DNA of 64,000 nt from Herbidospora cretacea. GTDB taxonomy: Bacteria; Actinomycetota; Actinomycetes; Streptosporangiales; Streptosporangiaceae. Location of the stretch: NCBI RefSeq assembly GCF_001570605.1, contig NZ_BBXG01000003.1, positions 459,252 through 523,251 on the forward strand, in the 5' to 3' direction. A program made the position numbers and the translations under genes. Positions 1 through 9,377 of this stretch are shown piece by piece. Position 1 is the stretch's first letter, and every line of letters starts with the position of its first letter. The notes beneath the pieces were generated by a model that was not told where the DNA came from, searched no databases, and saw nothing but the letters and a program-made list of their open reading frames with translations.

Positions 1-2
1 GC

Positions 3-539
3 CCGCCGGCCACCACCGTCTACAGCGACGACTTCGAGACCGCCACCGGCTGGACGGCCAACCCGCTCGGCACCGACACCGCCACCCTCGGCCAGTTCAC
101 CCGCGCCAACCCCGACGCCACCACCTCCAGCGGCGCCAAGCAGCTCGGCACCACCGTCAGCGGCTCGTTCGACCTGGTCACCGGCCCCCTCGCGGGCGCC
201 TCGGCGGGCGACTACGACCTCGACGGCGGCGTCACCTCGATCCGCTCCCCGCAGATCACCCTGCCCAGCACCGGCACCCTGACCTTGTCGTTCTCCTGGT
301 ACCTGGCCCACGGCAGCAACTCCTCCACCACCGACTACCTCCGTGTCTCGGTCAACGGAACCCAGGTCTTCCAGCAGCTCGGCGCGGCCAGCAACCGCAA
401 CGGCGCCTGGGCCGCGGCCTCGGTCAACCTGGCCGCCTTCGCCGGCCAGACCGTCCAGATCACGGTCTCCGCAGCCGACACCGGCACCGCCTCACTGGTC
501 GAGGCCGCCGTTGATGATGTGAAGATCACCCAGCAGTAG
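3..539 (+). CDS. C-terminal part of a secreted peptidase (probable M14-type zinc carboxypeptidase), 5' end outside window
   Basis: The frame is open from the first bases of the window to TAG at 537-539, so only the last ~178 residues are visible. They form a beta-rich accessory domain: YSDDFETATGW at the beginning, then a Gly/Ser/Thr-rich stretch, SIRSPQITLP, FSWYLAHG and, at the end, VEAAVDDVKITQQ. From memory, this jelly-roll-like domain with a closing VDDV motif sits at the C-terminus of secreted actinobacterial metallopeptidases, most often zinc carboxypeptidases, where it probably helps substrate or wall binding. The catalytic domain is not in view, so the peptidase family is inferred. 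A tnpB-type gene on the other strand runs into the last ~200 bases of this gene, yet the frame remains intact to its stop. Confidence 0.6.
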   Translation, partial: PPATTVYSDDFETATGWTANPLGTDTATLGQFTRANPDATTSSGAKQLGTTVSGSFDLVTGPLAGASAGDYDLDGGVTSIRSPQITLPSTGTLTLSFSWYLAHGSNSSTTDYLRVSVNGTQVFQQLGAASNRNGAWAAASVNLAAFAGQTVQITVSAADTGTASLVEAAVDDVKITQQ

Positions 540-1414
540 TGACTCCTCCGATGCCTGAAAGCGCCGGTTTCCCGCAAAGCCGTCACGGCTCGGCGGAGGG
601 TGACGTCGGCATGTGCGGTGTGACCGCACGCCGTACATCGGAACTCGGCTTGGCTGACACGGTTGTCCGCAGCGCGGTGCCCGCATCGGGCGCACGTACG
701 GGACGTGCCGGCCGGGTTCACCGCGATCAGCTCTCGACCGGCGCTTTCAGCCTTGTAGGACAGGATCGTCAGGAACACCCCCCAGCCCGCGTCGAGAATG
801 CTCCTGTTCAGTCCGGACTTGGCGGCCGCGCCGTTGGGAAGGAACCCGTCCGCGTCCGGTTCGGGCCTGGCACGGCGGGTCATGTTCGCGATCTGGAGTG
901 CTTCGTGCACGATCACGTCGTCGTCTCGCACCAGCGTGTTCGCGGCCTTGTGCGCGTGGTCGAGTCGTTGACGGCCGACCTTCGCGTGCAGAGCCGCGAT
1001 GCGCGCCACGGCCCGGCGGCGGCGCCGGGATCCCCGTTCCTTGCGGGCGAGCCCCCTCTGGGCCGCCGCGAGCCGATCGGCGCTCGCCGCGAGGTGGCGC
1101 GGGTTGGCGACATGATCGCCGTCGCTGGTCGTCAGCAGCCTGGCGACTCCCAGGTCGACGCCGACCACGGTCCCGGTCGTGGGCAACCGCGTGGCGGGGA
1201 CGTCATCCCAGGACAGGACGACGAACCAGCGGTGGCCCCCCCGTTTGACACTGATCGTCTTCACCGTTCCGACCACGGGCCGGTGGCGATGCACGCGGAT
1301 GTGGCCGACGCCCTGCAACCGCACATAGGCCGAGTCCGGATGTTCGGGCTGCGAGTACGCCCGGCACCGCCCACGCGCTCGATGATTCCGCGCGATCAGT
1401 ACAGCACTACTCAC
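335..1414 (-). CDS. tnpB: TnpB-family (IS200/IS605 OrfB) RNA-guided nuclease, N-terminally truncated
   Basis: TnpB proteins are RuvC-fold nucleases of IS200/IS605-type transposons. The RuvC core is present: GVDLGV (Asp87), VHEALQIANM (Glu171), a CARCGH...CTACGH zinc ribbon (Cys241/244/260/263) and HADVTLRRA (Asp270), so the Asp-Glu-Asp set looks intact. The N-terminal ~60-130 residues expected in full-length TnpB are missing: the frame starts at a GTG (1412-1414) inside the beta-barrel region, and nothing matching the usual N-terminus was seen upstream. The family-like part ends around residue 292. The remaining ~65 codons (positions 335-539) are antisense to the peptidase gene and are probably read-through. 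No tnpA is visible. Most likely a relic insertion sequence; whether it still makes protein is uncertain. Confidence 0.75.
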   Translation of the reverse strand: MSSAVLIARNHRARGRCRAYSQPEHPDSAYVRLQGVGHIRVHRHRPVVGTVKTISVKRGGHRWFVVLSWDDVPATRLPTTGTVVGVDLGVARLLTTSDGDHVANPRHLAASADRLAAAQRGLARKERGSRRRRRAVARIAALHAKVGRQRLDHAHKAANTLVRDDDVIVHEALQIANMTRRARPEPDADGFLPNGAAAKSGLNRSILDAGWGVFLTILSYKAESAGRELIAVNPAGTSRTCARCGHRAADNRVSQAEFRCTACGHTAHADVTLRRAVTALRETGAFRHRRSHYCWVIFTSSTAASTSEAVPVSAAETVIWTVWPAKAARLTEAAAQAPLRLLAAPSCWKTWVPLTETRR

Positions 1415-1458
1415 CTGCCGTCACTTGGCGATCGGCGGCAACGGAGCCGTTCAAAAAG

Positions 1459-1950
1459 GTGACGGCCGTCTCGGGACAACATCATGGACTAGCTACCCTT
1501 ACCGGTGTAAACGTGGCATGTGTGATTAACGACCGGTCGCGGGGCCCCGAACGGGAGCTCGCCGTCCTGCTCCGCACCGGGCCGTTCGAACGTGCGCTCC
1601 GGGCCGCCATCGCGGCCCGGGGTCTTTCCCTGGAGCGGCTGCACGCGCGGCTCGCCGAGCGGGGGGCCCATGTCAGCCTGGCCAGTCTGAGCAACTGGCA
1701 GCGTGGGCGGTCCCGGCCGGAGCGGTCGCGGTCGCTGGCGGCGGTGCGGGAGCTGGAGTCGATCCTCGGGCTGCCGGCCGACTCGCTCGTCACGCTGCTG
1801 GGGCCGCGGCGGCCCCGGGGGCGGTGGCTGGCGCACGATCCGGGGGCGATCCGGCAGCAGCTGCGCGACCTGGTCGACGCGCTGGACGACGACGAACTGC
1901 CGACTGTACTAGCAGTCGTCCGCGCCCTCAGGGCGTCAGACCGGAAATGA
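1459..1950 (+). CDS. Small helix-turn-helix (XRE-like) regulator
   Basis: This short DNA-binding protein has the core pattern PFERALRAAIAARGLSLERL...VSLASLSNWQRGRSRPE, a Cro/XRE-type helix-turn-helix common in actinobacterial regulators. The HTH covers roughly residues 45-95. It is followed by a conserved-looking LLGPRRPRGRW segment and a short acidic helix ending the protein. No ligand or enzymatic domain follows. The start is uncertain: the ATG at 1459 gives 163 residues, but GTG at 1513 or 1522 would begin closer to the conserved ELAVLLRTGPFERAL region and would leave the tnpB flank free. The target is unknown; it lies between a tnpB relic and the secreted protease gene. Confidence 0.6.
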   Translation: MTAVSGQHHGLATLTGVNVACVINDRSRGPERELAVLLRTGPFERALRAAIAARGLSLERLHARLAERGAHVSLASLSNWQRGRSRPERSRSLAAVRELESILGLPADSLVTLLGPRRPRGRWLAHDPGAIRQQLRDLVDALDDDELPTVLAVVRALRASDRK

Positions 1951-1975
1951 TATACCGCCGGTTTTGACCGGAAAT
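1939..1975 (+). repeat. 10-bp direct repeat around a regulator stop codon
   Basis: GACCGGAAAT occurs at 1939-1948 and again at 1966-1975, flanking an AT-richer spot just after the HTH gene and before the protease gene. It could be a pair of protein-binding sites, but chance is possible. Confidence 0.3.
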
Positions 1976-2085
1976 TTCCTGGAAGCTCGGGACAGGCGGG
2001 TGATTCCGCCCCATCTGACCTGGCGTTTCGTCATGCCCTCATTCGGGCGTTTCGTCTGCGTGCGCCACCCAGGAAAGGACCCCCG

Positions 2086-3594
<1,509 letters not shown>

Positions 3595-3606
3595 CCCCCT
3601 GATCGG

Positions 3607-3641
3607 AAAGGTCCGGCTCCGGCGTGGGGGCCGGACCTTTT
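3607..3641 (+). terminator. Intrinsic terminator after the S8 protease gene
   Basis: Perfect stem AAAGGTCCGGC (3607-3617) pairing with GCCGGACCTTT (3630-3640), 12-base loop, ending in TTTT. It lies 12 bases after the protease stop codon. The matching A-run at its left side means it could also act for the convergent aldehyde dehydrogenase transcript. Confidence 0.85.
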
Positions 3642-3722
3642 CACGTCGTCACGGTGAGCGGCGGGAGCGGGGGCCGGCGCGCGGAGACGGCGCGGGGCGG
3701 GGACGGCGGTCGGGGCCGGTGT

Positions 3723-3750
3723 AGGCGGAGCCGTAACGGAAGAAAGCCTT
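3723..3750 (-). repeat. Dispersed 28-bp repeat, copy 1 (3' of aldehyde dehydrogenase)
   Basis: Read on the minus strand, directly after the aldehyde dehydrogenase stop codon, the sequence AAGGCTTTCTTCCGTTACGG followed by CTCCGCCT appears. Nearly the same sequence (one base shorter) is found at 19018-19045 after another gene. The start of the unit can form a tiny GAAAG/CTTTC stem. Confidence 0.65.
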
Positions 3751-5292
3751 TCAAATCCTGAATTCCAGGTCCGGGACGATCTCCGCCACATCCATCTGCG
3801 CCTTCTGGAGCCGCCCGGAGAAGTCCCAGTTCATCGCCTGCCAGCGGGTGAACTGGTCGAGCACCCACATGCCCGACTGGCGGCTGCCGTTGCCCGACTT
3901 GCCGTTGCCGCCGAACGGCAGGTGCGCCTCGGCGCCCGACGTGGAGTTGTTGACGCTGACCATCCCGGCCGACACCCCGGCGCGGAAGCGGAACGCGGCC
4001 TGCGGGTTCCGCGTGTAGATCGACGACGACAGCCCGTAGCCGGGCAGGTTGGCCAGGTCGATCGCCTCGTCGAGGGTTGAGAACGTCGTCACGCCCACGA
4101 TCGGGCCGAACGTCTCCTCCAGGAACAGCCGGTCGGTGGGCTTCACGCCGTCGACAATCACCGGGTGGTAGTAGAGCCCCTCGTTCGGGTCGTCGCCGAC
4201 GAAGTGGCCACACGGGTTCGACTCGGTAATCCGGCCGATCGGGCCGACGACCGTGTGGTGGTCGCCGATCCAGGTCAGGAACTCCTCGTAGCGGTCGGCG
4301 AACTTCCGGTCGAGCAGCGGACCCATCAGCACCTTCCGGGACGGGTCGCCGACATGGGCCGACTGCGCGGCGGCGGTGAACCGGGCCACGAAGTCGGTGT
4401 GGATGGACTCGTGGACGAGCACCGTGCCGAGCGAGGTGCAGCGCTGACCGGCGGTGCCGAACCCGGAGAACAGGGCGCCCTCGACGGCCAGCGTCAGGTC
4501 GGCGTCGGGCATGACCACCATCGGGTTCTTGCCGCCGAGCTCCAGGCACGCCGACTGGAGGTGCCGCCCGCACAGCTCGCCGATCCGCCGCCCGACCTCC
4601 GACGAGCCGGTGAACCCGACCTTGTGGACGACGCCCTCTTCGAGGGCCGCCTCCAGCCCCGCGTAGGTCTGCTCGCCGTCGGCGAAGACGATGTTGAACA
4701 CGCCGTCGGGCAGCCCGGCGGCGGAGAAGATCCGGTGCAGCGCGGCGGCGGTCGCGGCGGCGTACTCGGCCGGTTTCCACACCACCGCGTTCCCGCACAG
4801 CAGCGCCGGCACCAGATACCACGACGGCACCGCCACCGGGAAGTTCCCCGCCGTGATCACCGCCGCGACCCCGACCGGGGTGCGGAAGGTGAACAGGTTC
4901 TTGTCGGGCATTTCCGACGGGACGGTCTGCCCGTAGAGCCGCCGCCCCTCGCCGAGGAAGAAGTCACACGTGTCGACGATCTCCCGCACCTCGCCGAGCG
5001 CCTCGGCGTAGGGCTTGCCGATCTCCTCGGTGACCAGCCGCGCCAGCGACTCGGCGTTGGCCTCCACGAGCCGCCCGATCGAGGCGATCACCCGGCCGCG
5101 CACCGGCGCCGGCACCTTCGCCCATTCTTTCTGCGCCCCCGCCGCGCTCCGGCACGCCGCCGCGAACGTCGCCGCGTCGGCCAGCGCCACCTCGGCGACG
5201 ACCTGCGTGAGCCGGGCGGGGTTCATGGACACATAGGGCGTTCCGAACGCCTCGTCCTTACCCCCGATGACGGAAACGATCTGCCGGGCCAT
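3751..5292 (-). CDS. Aldehyde dehydrogenase (NAD(P)+-dependent)
   Basis: Oxidises an aldehyde to the carboxylate with NAD(P)+. The 513-residue length and motifs are typical of the ALDH superfamily: Asn150 in ITAGNFP, Lys in VWKPAEY, the cofactor-loop GFTGSSEVG (~226-234), general base Glu251 (LELGGKNP) and nucleophile Cys285 (GQRCTS). The C-terminal half holds EETFGPIV, the usual substrate-site/oligomer region. The GQRCTS environment resembles ALDH7/aminoadipate-semialdehyde-type enzymes, but the substrate cannot be fixed from sequence. The start is well supported: GAGGAGGT lies eight bases upstream of ATG. It is transcribed divergently from the GNAT gene and ends facing the protease terminator. 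Confidence 0.9.
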   Translation of the reverse strand: MARQIVSVIGGKDEAFGTPYVSMNPARLTQVVAEVALADAATFAAACRSAAGAQKEWAKVPAPVRGRVIASIGRLVEANAESLARLVTEEIGKPYAEALGEVREIVDTCDFFLGEGRRLYGQTVPSEMPDKNLFTFRTPVGVAAVITAGNFPVAVPSWYLVPALLCGNAVVWKPAEYAAATAAALHRIFSAAGLPDGVFNIVFADGEQTYAGLEAALEEGVVHKVGFTGSSEVGRRIGELCGRHLQSACLELGGKNPMVVMPDADLTLAVEGALFSGFGTAGQRCTSLGTVLVHESIHTDFVARFTAAAQSAHVGDPSRKVLMGPLLDRKFADRYEEFLTWIGDHHTVVGPIGRITESNPCGHFVGDDPNEGLYYHPVIVDGVKPTDRLFLEETFGPIVGVTTFSTLDEAIDLANLPGYGLSSSIYTRNPQAAFRFRAGVSAGMVSVNNSTSGAEAHLPFGGNGKSGNGSRQSGMWVLDQFTRWQAMNWDFSGRLQKAQMDVAEIVPDLEFRI

Positions 5293-5340
5293 CGTGCGAC
5301 CTCCTCGTCGTGCGCGTGCTGTTCACCCTATTCCGGGCGG

Positions 5341-5346
5341 CAGGAT
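5341..5346 (+). promoter_or_regulatory. Possible -10 box (CAGGAT) of leaderless GNAT gene
   Basis: CAGGAT is followed by six bases and then the GTG at 5353, the spacing expected for a transcript that begins at the start codon. The box is a weaker match than others in the window. Confidence 0.4.
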
Positions 5347-5352
5347 GGGCGT

Positions 5353-5946
5353 GTGTACGTCATCCCCGAGGTCGTCCCCGCCGGCGCCATGCGCGATCGG
5401 GCCCAGCCGGTGCTGCGGACCGGAGACCTGCTGCTGCGCCCCTTCCGCGAGTCGGGCGACGAGTCCGTCGTCGTGGCCGCCTTCGCCGACCCCGACATCC
5501 GCCTGTGGAACCTGGAGCACGAGGCCGACCACGCCAGGGCCGCCACGGTGATCGCCCGCTGGCGGGCCCGGTGGACGCTGGAGACCGGCGCGTCGTGGGT
5601 CGTCGAGAGGCAGGGCGTGGTCGCGGGCCGCGTCGCCCTCCGCTCCCTCAGCCTGGAACTCGGCCTGGCCGAGGCCGCCTACTGGACGCTGCCCGAGGGC
5701 CGCGGCAAGGGCGTCACGACGGCGGCGGTCGCGGAGATGACCCGCTGGGCCCTCGACGACCTGGGGCTCCACCGCATCGAACTCCGCCACAGCGTCGGCA
5801 ACCCCGCGTCGTGCCGCGTCGCCGAACGCACCGGCTACCGCCAGGAGGGCCTCCTCCACAGCGCGACCCTGCACGCGGACGGCTGGCACGACATGCACCT
5901 CCACGCGAAGGTCGCCCACCGCCCGGTCCCTACTCGGCCAGTTTGA
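5353..5946 (+). CDS. GNAT-family N-acetyltransferase (RimJ/RimL-like)
   Basis: Acetyl-CoA-dependent acyltransferase of ~197 residues. It begins VLRTGDLLLRPFRESGDESVV, a typical RimJ/RimL-type N-terminus, and carries the acetyl-CoA pyrophosphate loop LPEGRGKGVTTAAV (about residues 114-127), then LGLHRIELRHSVGNPASCRVAERTGYRQEGLL, where the N.AS...AE..GY.REG pattern is characteristic of ribosomal-protein or small-molecule acetyltransferases. I chose the GTG at 5353 because a -10-like box lies six bases before it; ATG at 5389 is the alternative. The open frame extends far upstream, but that part is only the antisense of the aldehyde dehydrogenase. Its 3' end overlaps the convergent cupin gene by 17 bases. 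Substrate unknown. Confidence 0.85.
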   Translation: MYVIPEVVPAGAMRDRAQPVLRTGDLLLRPFRESGDESVVVAAFADPDIRLWNLEHEADHARAATVIARWRARWTLETGASWVVERQGVVAGRVALRSLSLELGLAEAAYWTLPEGRGKGVTTAAVAEMTRWALDDLGLHRIELRHSVGNPASCRVAERTGYRQEGLLHSATLHADGWHDMHLHAKVAHRPVPTRPV

Positions 5947-6361
5947 AGTCAGCGAACTCGAACCCGGGCGAGACGACGCAGCTGACCAGCACGCCCTCCT
6001 CGCCCGCCGGCCTGGCCGCCTGCCAGACACCCGGCGGGATCAGCACCTGCGGCCGCTGCCCGTTCCGGACGTCCGGTCCCAGCACGACGCTGTCCCCGGC
6101 CTCCGGCTGGTCACCGCCGCCGCCGAACGTGAGGACCAGCGGCCCGCCCCGGTGCCAGAACCAGAGCTCGGCGGAGGCGACGACGTGCCAGGCCGACTCC
6201 TCGCCCGGTTCGAGCAGGAAGTAGATGGCGGTGGCGCTGTGCCGGGGACCTTCGTAGCCCTCCGGCGAGAACATCACCGGCGACCGCCACGTCTCCGCGA
6301 ACCAGCCCCCTTCGGGATGCGGCTCCAGCCCGAGCTCCTCGGCCAGCGGCGGCTTCTGCAT
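5930..6361 (-). CDS. Cupin-fold protein of the DUF985 family
   Basis: A 143-residue single-domain cupin. ELGLEPHPEGGWFAETWRS at the N-terminus, AIYFLLEPGEESAWH in the middle and LIPPGVWQAARP near the end match the DUF985 (YML079w-like) family, whose members adopt a cupin beta-barrel and are thought to bind sugar-like or small ligands; function is not established. ATG at 6361 is preceded by AGAGGAG with good spacing; a GTG one codon upstream is less likely. A TACCCT -10-like box lies around 6383-6388 on the minus strand, so the gene probably has its own promoter and not read-through from the LuxR gene behind it. Confidence 0.82.
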   Translation of the reverse strand: MQKPPLAEELGLEPHPEGGWFAETWRSPVMFSPEGYEGPRHSATAIYFLLEPGEESAWHVVASAELWFWHRGGPLVLTFGGGGDQPEAGDSVVLGPDVRNGQRPQVLIPPGVWQAARPAGEEGVLVSCVVSPGFEFADFKLAE

Positions 6362-6428
6362 CACGGCTCCTCTTTCCCGGGAATGCGGGGTGCCCGGTCC
6401 GAGGGTAGCGATCTTCCTGCCGAACGGG

Positions 6429-9287
6429 TCAGTCGGCGGCGGTCACGCCTTCTTGGTGGGCGATGGCGGCGGCCTGGGTGCGGGTGGTGGCGCCGAGTTT
6501 GGCCAGGATGTTGGAGACGTGGACGCTGGCCGTCTTCTGGCTGATGAAGAGGCGTTCGCCGATCTCGCGGTTGGATCTGCCGGCCGCGACCTGGGCGAGG
6601 ACCTCGCGTTCGCGGCCGGTCAGGGCGTCGAGGACGCTCGCCGCCTCCGGTTCGGCGGATTCGTGGACGGTGAAGCGGGCGCGGCGGCCCAGCAGGTCGA
6701 GGGCCTGGCGCAGGGGCGCGGCGCCCAAATGGTCGGCGACGGCGACCGCCTTCTCCCACTCGGCGCGGGCCCGGTCGCGGTCGCCCCGCTCCAGGAGGGT
6801 CTCGGCGAGGCGACGGCGGATGCGGGCCTGCTCGTAGACGTAACCGCCCTCGAACGCGGCCAGGGCGCGCTCCCACACCTCGGGTGTCGCGGTGCCGTTC
6901 AGGCGGTGCCATTCGGCCTCGGCGCGGGCCAGCCAGCCCTGGCCCTCCGGGCCGAGACCCGTTCGGGCGCCCACGGGGCCGTGGGTGGCGGCGTAGCGGG
7001 CGCGTTCGGCGAACTCGGCGCCGCGGGCCCTGGCGGGGTCGCCGGGAGGCAGGTCGGCGAGGGCGGCCAGACCGGTGGCGGAGATGCGGATCAGGCCGGA
7101 GTCGTGGGGCTGCTGCACGGCCACGACCGCGTCGACGTGGCCGAGCGCCTCGTGCGGGTCGCCGCGCCACAGGGCGAGCTCGGCGGCCATGCCCCGGGCC
7201 ATGTAGGTGACCAGGTCATCGGCGCCCCAGAAGGGCTCCAGCCAGCGCAGCCGCTCGGCCGCCACCGGGCGGCCCCGGCCGACCTCCACGAACAGGGCGA
7301 ACGACGACAGCAGCGCCTCGGGCGGGGTGCCGACGCGCACGCCGAACATGGCGGCCCGCTTCTCGGCGGCGTCCCAGTCGCCGTCGGCGAAGGAGATCAG
7401 GTAGCGCAGGAACCGCAGGTCGGTGCCGAACGTGCTCCACATCAGGCCGTTCTCGCGGGCCACCTGGAGCCCTAGCTCCGTCGACTTGGCCGCCGCGTCG
7501 AGGTCGCCGCGCTCGTATTGCAGCCGGGCGAGGCTGAACTGCGCCCGCAGATGACCGGAAAGTGAACCGGAGGTCTTCGCCGCCGCCATCGACAGCAGCT
7601 CCTCGGCCCGGTCGAGGTCGCCGAGCGCCTCCTGCAGGAGGCCGAGGGAGACCAGCGCCACGGTCTCGGCGTCGGCCGAGCCGGTGCGGCGGGCCACCGC
7701 GAGGGCGCGGTCGGCGGCCTCGCGGGCGTCGTCGATGCGGTCGACGGCCCACAAAGTGCGGGCGTGGGTGGCCAGGGCGCGGGCCAGCATCGGCGTCTCG
7801 GGGCCCTGGTCGACGGCTTTGACGGCCGTCTCGGCGACCTCGGCCATGCCGGCGAAGTCGTCGCCGTCGGCCTGGTACCAGGCCAGGCGCTCGTTGGTCT
7901 CGGCCACCAGCTGGGGTTCGGTGACGATCTGGCGCAGCCGCCGCAGGTGGGCGATGGCGCGGTGGTTGTCGCCGCTGTCGGCCGCCGCCGCGGCGCTGTC
8001 GAGGATGAGCCGGATCCGGGTCGTGGCGGTGATCGCCTCGGCGTCGGGGACCTGCTCCCACACCTCCAGCGCCCGGTCGAAGTGGCGGTGGGCCTCGGCC
8101 GGGGCGCCCATGCCGACCGCCCGCCGGCCCGCCTCCAGCGAGGTGATCAGCGCGCCGCGCACGTCGTGGGCGGCCGAATAGTGGTGGGCCAGCTCGGCGG
8201 CCCGGCCGCCGGAGGCGGTCAGCAGCGCCGCGAACTCCATGTGGAGGCGGGTGCGCTCGCCCGGCAGGAGATCGTCGTAGACCGCCTCCTGGAGGAGGGC
8301 GTGGCGGAAGTCGTAGCCGATGTGCTGGTCGACGGTGAGCAGCCCGCGCGAGACGATCTCGCGCAGCGCCTCCTCCAGCGGGCCGTCGGCCAGCCCGGCC
8401 ACCGCGCGCAGCACGTTGTGGTCGACCCGCCGCCCCGCCACGGCCGCCACCCGGAGCACCTGCTGGGCGGTGTCGGACAGCCCTTCGACCCGGGCCATCA
8501 GCAGGTCGGCGAGGGTCGCGGGCAGCCGGTCGCCGCTCGCGCCGGCCTGGAGCAGCTCCTCGGCGAAGAACGGATTCCCGCCGGCCCGCCCGACGACGCC
8601 GCCGATCAGCCCGGCGTTCCCGCCGCCCAGAGCGGTGAGGTGGGTGGCCATCGCGTCGTCGTCGAGCGGCGGCAGCTCCACCGGCACGACCAGCGGCAGC
8701 CGCTGCAACTCGGCCAGCACCGGCCGCAGCGGATGGCGGCGGTGCAGATCGTCGGTCCGGTAGGTGCCCACCAGGACGACGCGCTCCCGCTGCAGCATGC
8801 GCGTGAGGAAGACCAGCAGGTCACGGGTGGAGTGGTCGGCCCAGTGGAGGTCTTCGAACACCATCATCGTCGGCGCCCGGTCGGCCAGCTCGCCCAGCAG
8901 GCCCAAAGTCGCGCCGAACAGCCGCTGCTGCGCCAGCGCCCCGCTCAGCGCGTCGGACCCGCCCGTGTCGGCCCCCGGCAGCAGCCGCCGCAGGACCGGC
9001 CGCGACTCCAGGGCGGCGGCGGCGTCGGGACTGCGCAGCGCGTCGGCGAGCGGCAGATAGGGGAGCGCGTCGCCCAGTTCGGCGCACTGGCCCACCAGCA
9101 CCGTGAAGCCGCGCTCGCGCGCGATCGCGGTCAGCTCGCGGACGATCCGCGTCTTGCCGATCCCCGCGTCGCCCCCGACGAGCGCCACCCCGGCCATCCG
9201 GCCGACCGCAGCGTCGAGCACCCGGGACAGCCGGTCGAGCTGGAGCGCCCGCCCCACGAGCCCGTTTTGTGTCTTTCGGCCCACCAC
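6429..9287 (-). CDS. LAL-type LuxR-family transcriptional regulator (AAA+ ATPase + TPR-like + HTH)
   Basis: A 952-residue regulator of the LAL (large ATP-binding LuxR) class. Walker A is at residues 38-46 (GGDAGIGKT), a Walker B-like MMVFEDLHWAD lies near residue 145, and the long middle is made of Ala/Leu-rich helical repeats resembling TPRs (ligand or partner sensing). The last ~65 residues are a LuxR helix-turn-helix: LTGREREVLAQVAAG, then NREIGERLFISQKTASVHVSNILAKLG. Such proteins activate carbon-use or secondary-metabolite operons after ATP and inducer binding. The GTG at 9287 fits a leaderless start, with CATACT six bases upstream. The frame remains open much further upstream, but there it is antisense to the SWIM gene. 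Its target is not evident. Confidence 0.9.
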   Translation of the reverse strand: MVGRKTQNGLVGRALQLDRLSRVLDAAVGRMAGVALVGGDAGIGKTRIVRELTAIARERGFTVLVGQCAELGDALPYLPLADALRSPDAAAALESRPVLRRLLPGADTGGSDALSGALAQQRLFGATLGLLGELADRAPTMMVFEDLHWADHSTRDLLVFLTRMLQRERVVLVGTYRTDDLHRRHPLRPVLAELQRLPLVVPVELPPLDDDAMATHLTALGGGNAGLIGGVVGRAGGNPFFAEELLQAGASGDRLPATLADLLMARVEGLSDTAQQVLRVAAVAGRRVDHNVLRAVAGLADGPLEEALREIVSRGLLTVDQHIGYDFRHALLQEAVYDDLLPGERTRLHMEFAALLTASGGRAAELAHHYSAAHDVRGALITSLEAGRRAVGMGAPAEAHRHFDRALEVWEQVPDAEAITATTRIRLILDSAAAAADSGDNHRAIAHLRRLRQIVTEPQLVAETNERLAWYQADGDDFAGMAEVAETAVKAVDQGPETPMLARALATHARTLWAVDRIDDAREAADRALAVARRTGSADAETVALVSLGLLQEALGDLDRAEELLSMAAAKTSGSLSGHLRAQFSLARLQYERGDLDAAAKSTELGLQVARENGLMWSTFGTDLRFLRYLISFADGDWDAAEKRAAMFGVRVGTPPEALLSSFALFVEVGRGRPVAAERLRWLEPFWGADDLVTYMARGMAAELALWRGDPHEALGHVDAVVAVQQPHDSGLIRISATGLAALADLPPGDPARARGAEFAERARYAATHGPVGARTGLGPEGQGWLARAEAEWHRLNGTATPEVWERALAAFEGGYVYEQARIRRRLAETLLERGDRDRARAEWEKAVAVADHLGAAPLRQALDLLGRRARFTVHESAEPEAASVLDALTGREREVLAQVAAGRSNREIGERLFISQKTASVHVSNILAKLGATTRTQAAAIAHQEGVTAAD

Positions 9288-9293
9288 GCTGCG

Positions 9294-9299
9294 AGTATG
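9294..9299 (-). promoter_or_regulatory. -10 box (CATACT) of leaderless LuxR-family gene
   Basis: On the minus strand CATACT is followed by six bases and the GTG start at 9287, matching leaderless actinobacterial promoters. Confidence 0.5.
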
Positions 9300-9364
9300 G
9301 CACGTCACCCCGACAGATCCCGGAGGCCTTGATCCACGGCGCGCTTTTTGTCGTCCGGCGGGGC

Positions 9365-9370
9365 TAGGGT
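9365..9370 (+). promoter_or_regulatory. -10 box (TAGGGT) of the SWIM/MoxR/VWA operon
   Basis: TAGGGT, seven bases, then the GTG at 9378. This is the only evident promoter for the five-gene operon and indicates a leaderless mRNA. Confidence 0.55.
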
Positions 9371-9377
9371 GCGGCGC

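Noticed and set aside
1415-1500. Left end/TAM of the tnpB element (TTGAA-like motif on the minus strand near 1450)
   Set aside because: One short motif is not enough to define an element end without an intact copy for comparison.
4165-5352. Very long open frame upstream of the GNAT start, antisense to the aldehyde dehydrogenase
   Set aside because: Composition is Arg/Pro/Gly/Asp-rich and lacks family similarity; it is the usual open complementary frame of a GC-rich gene.
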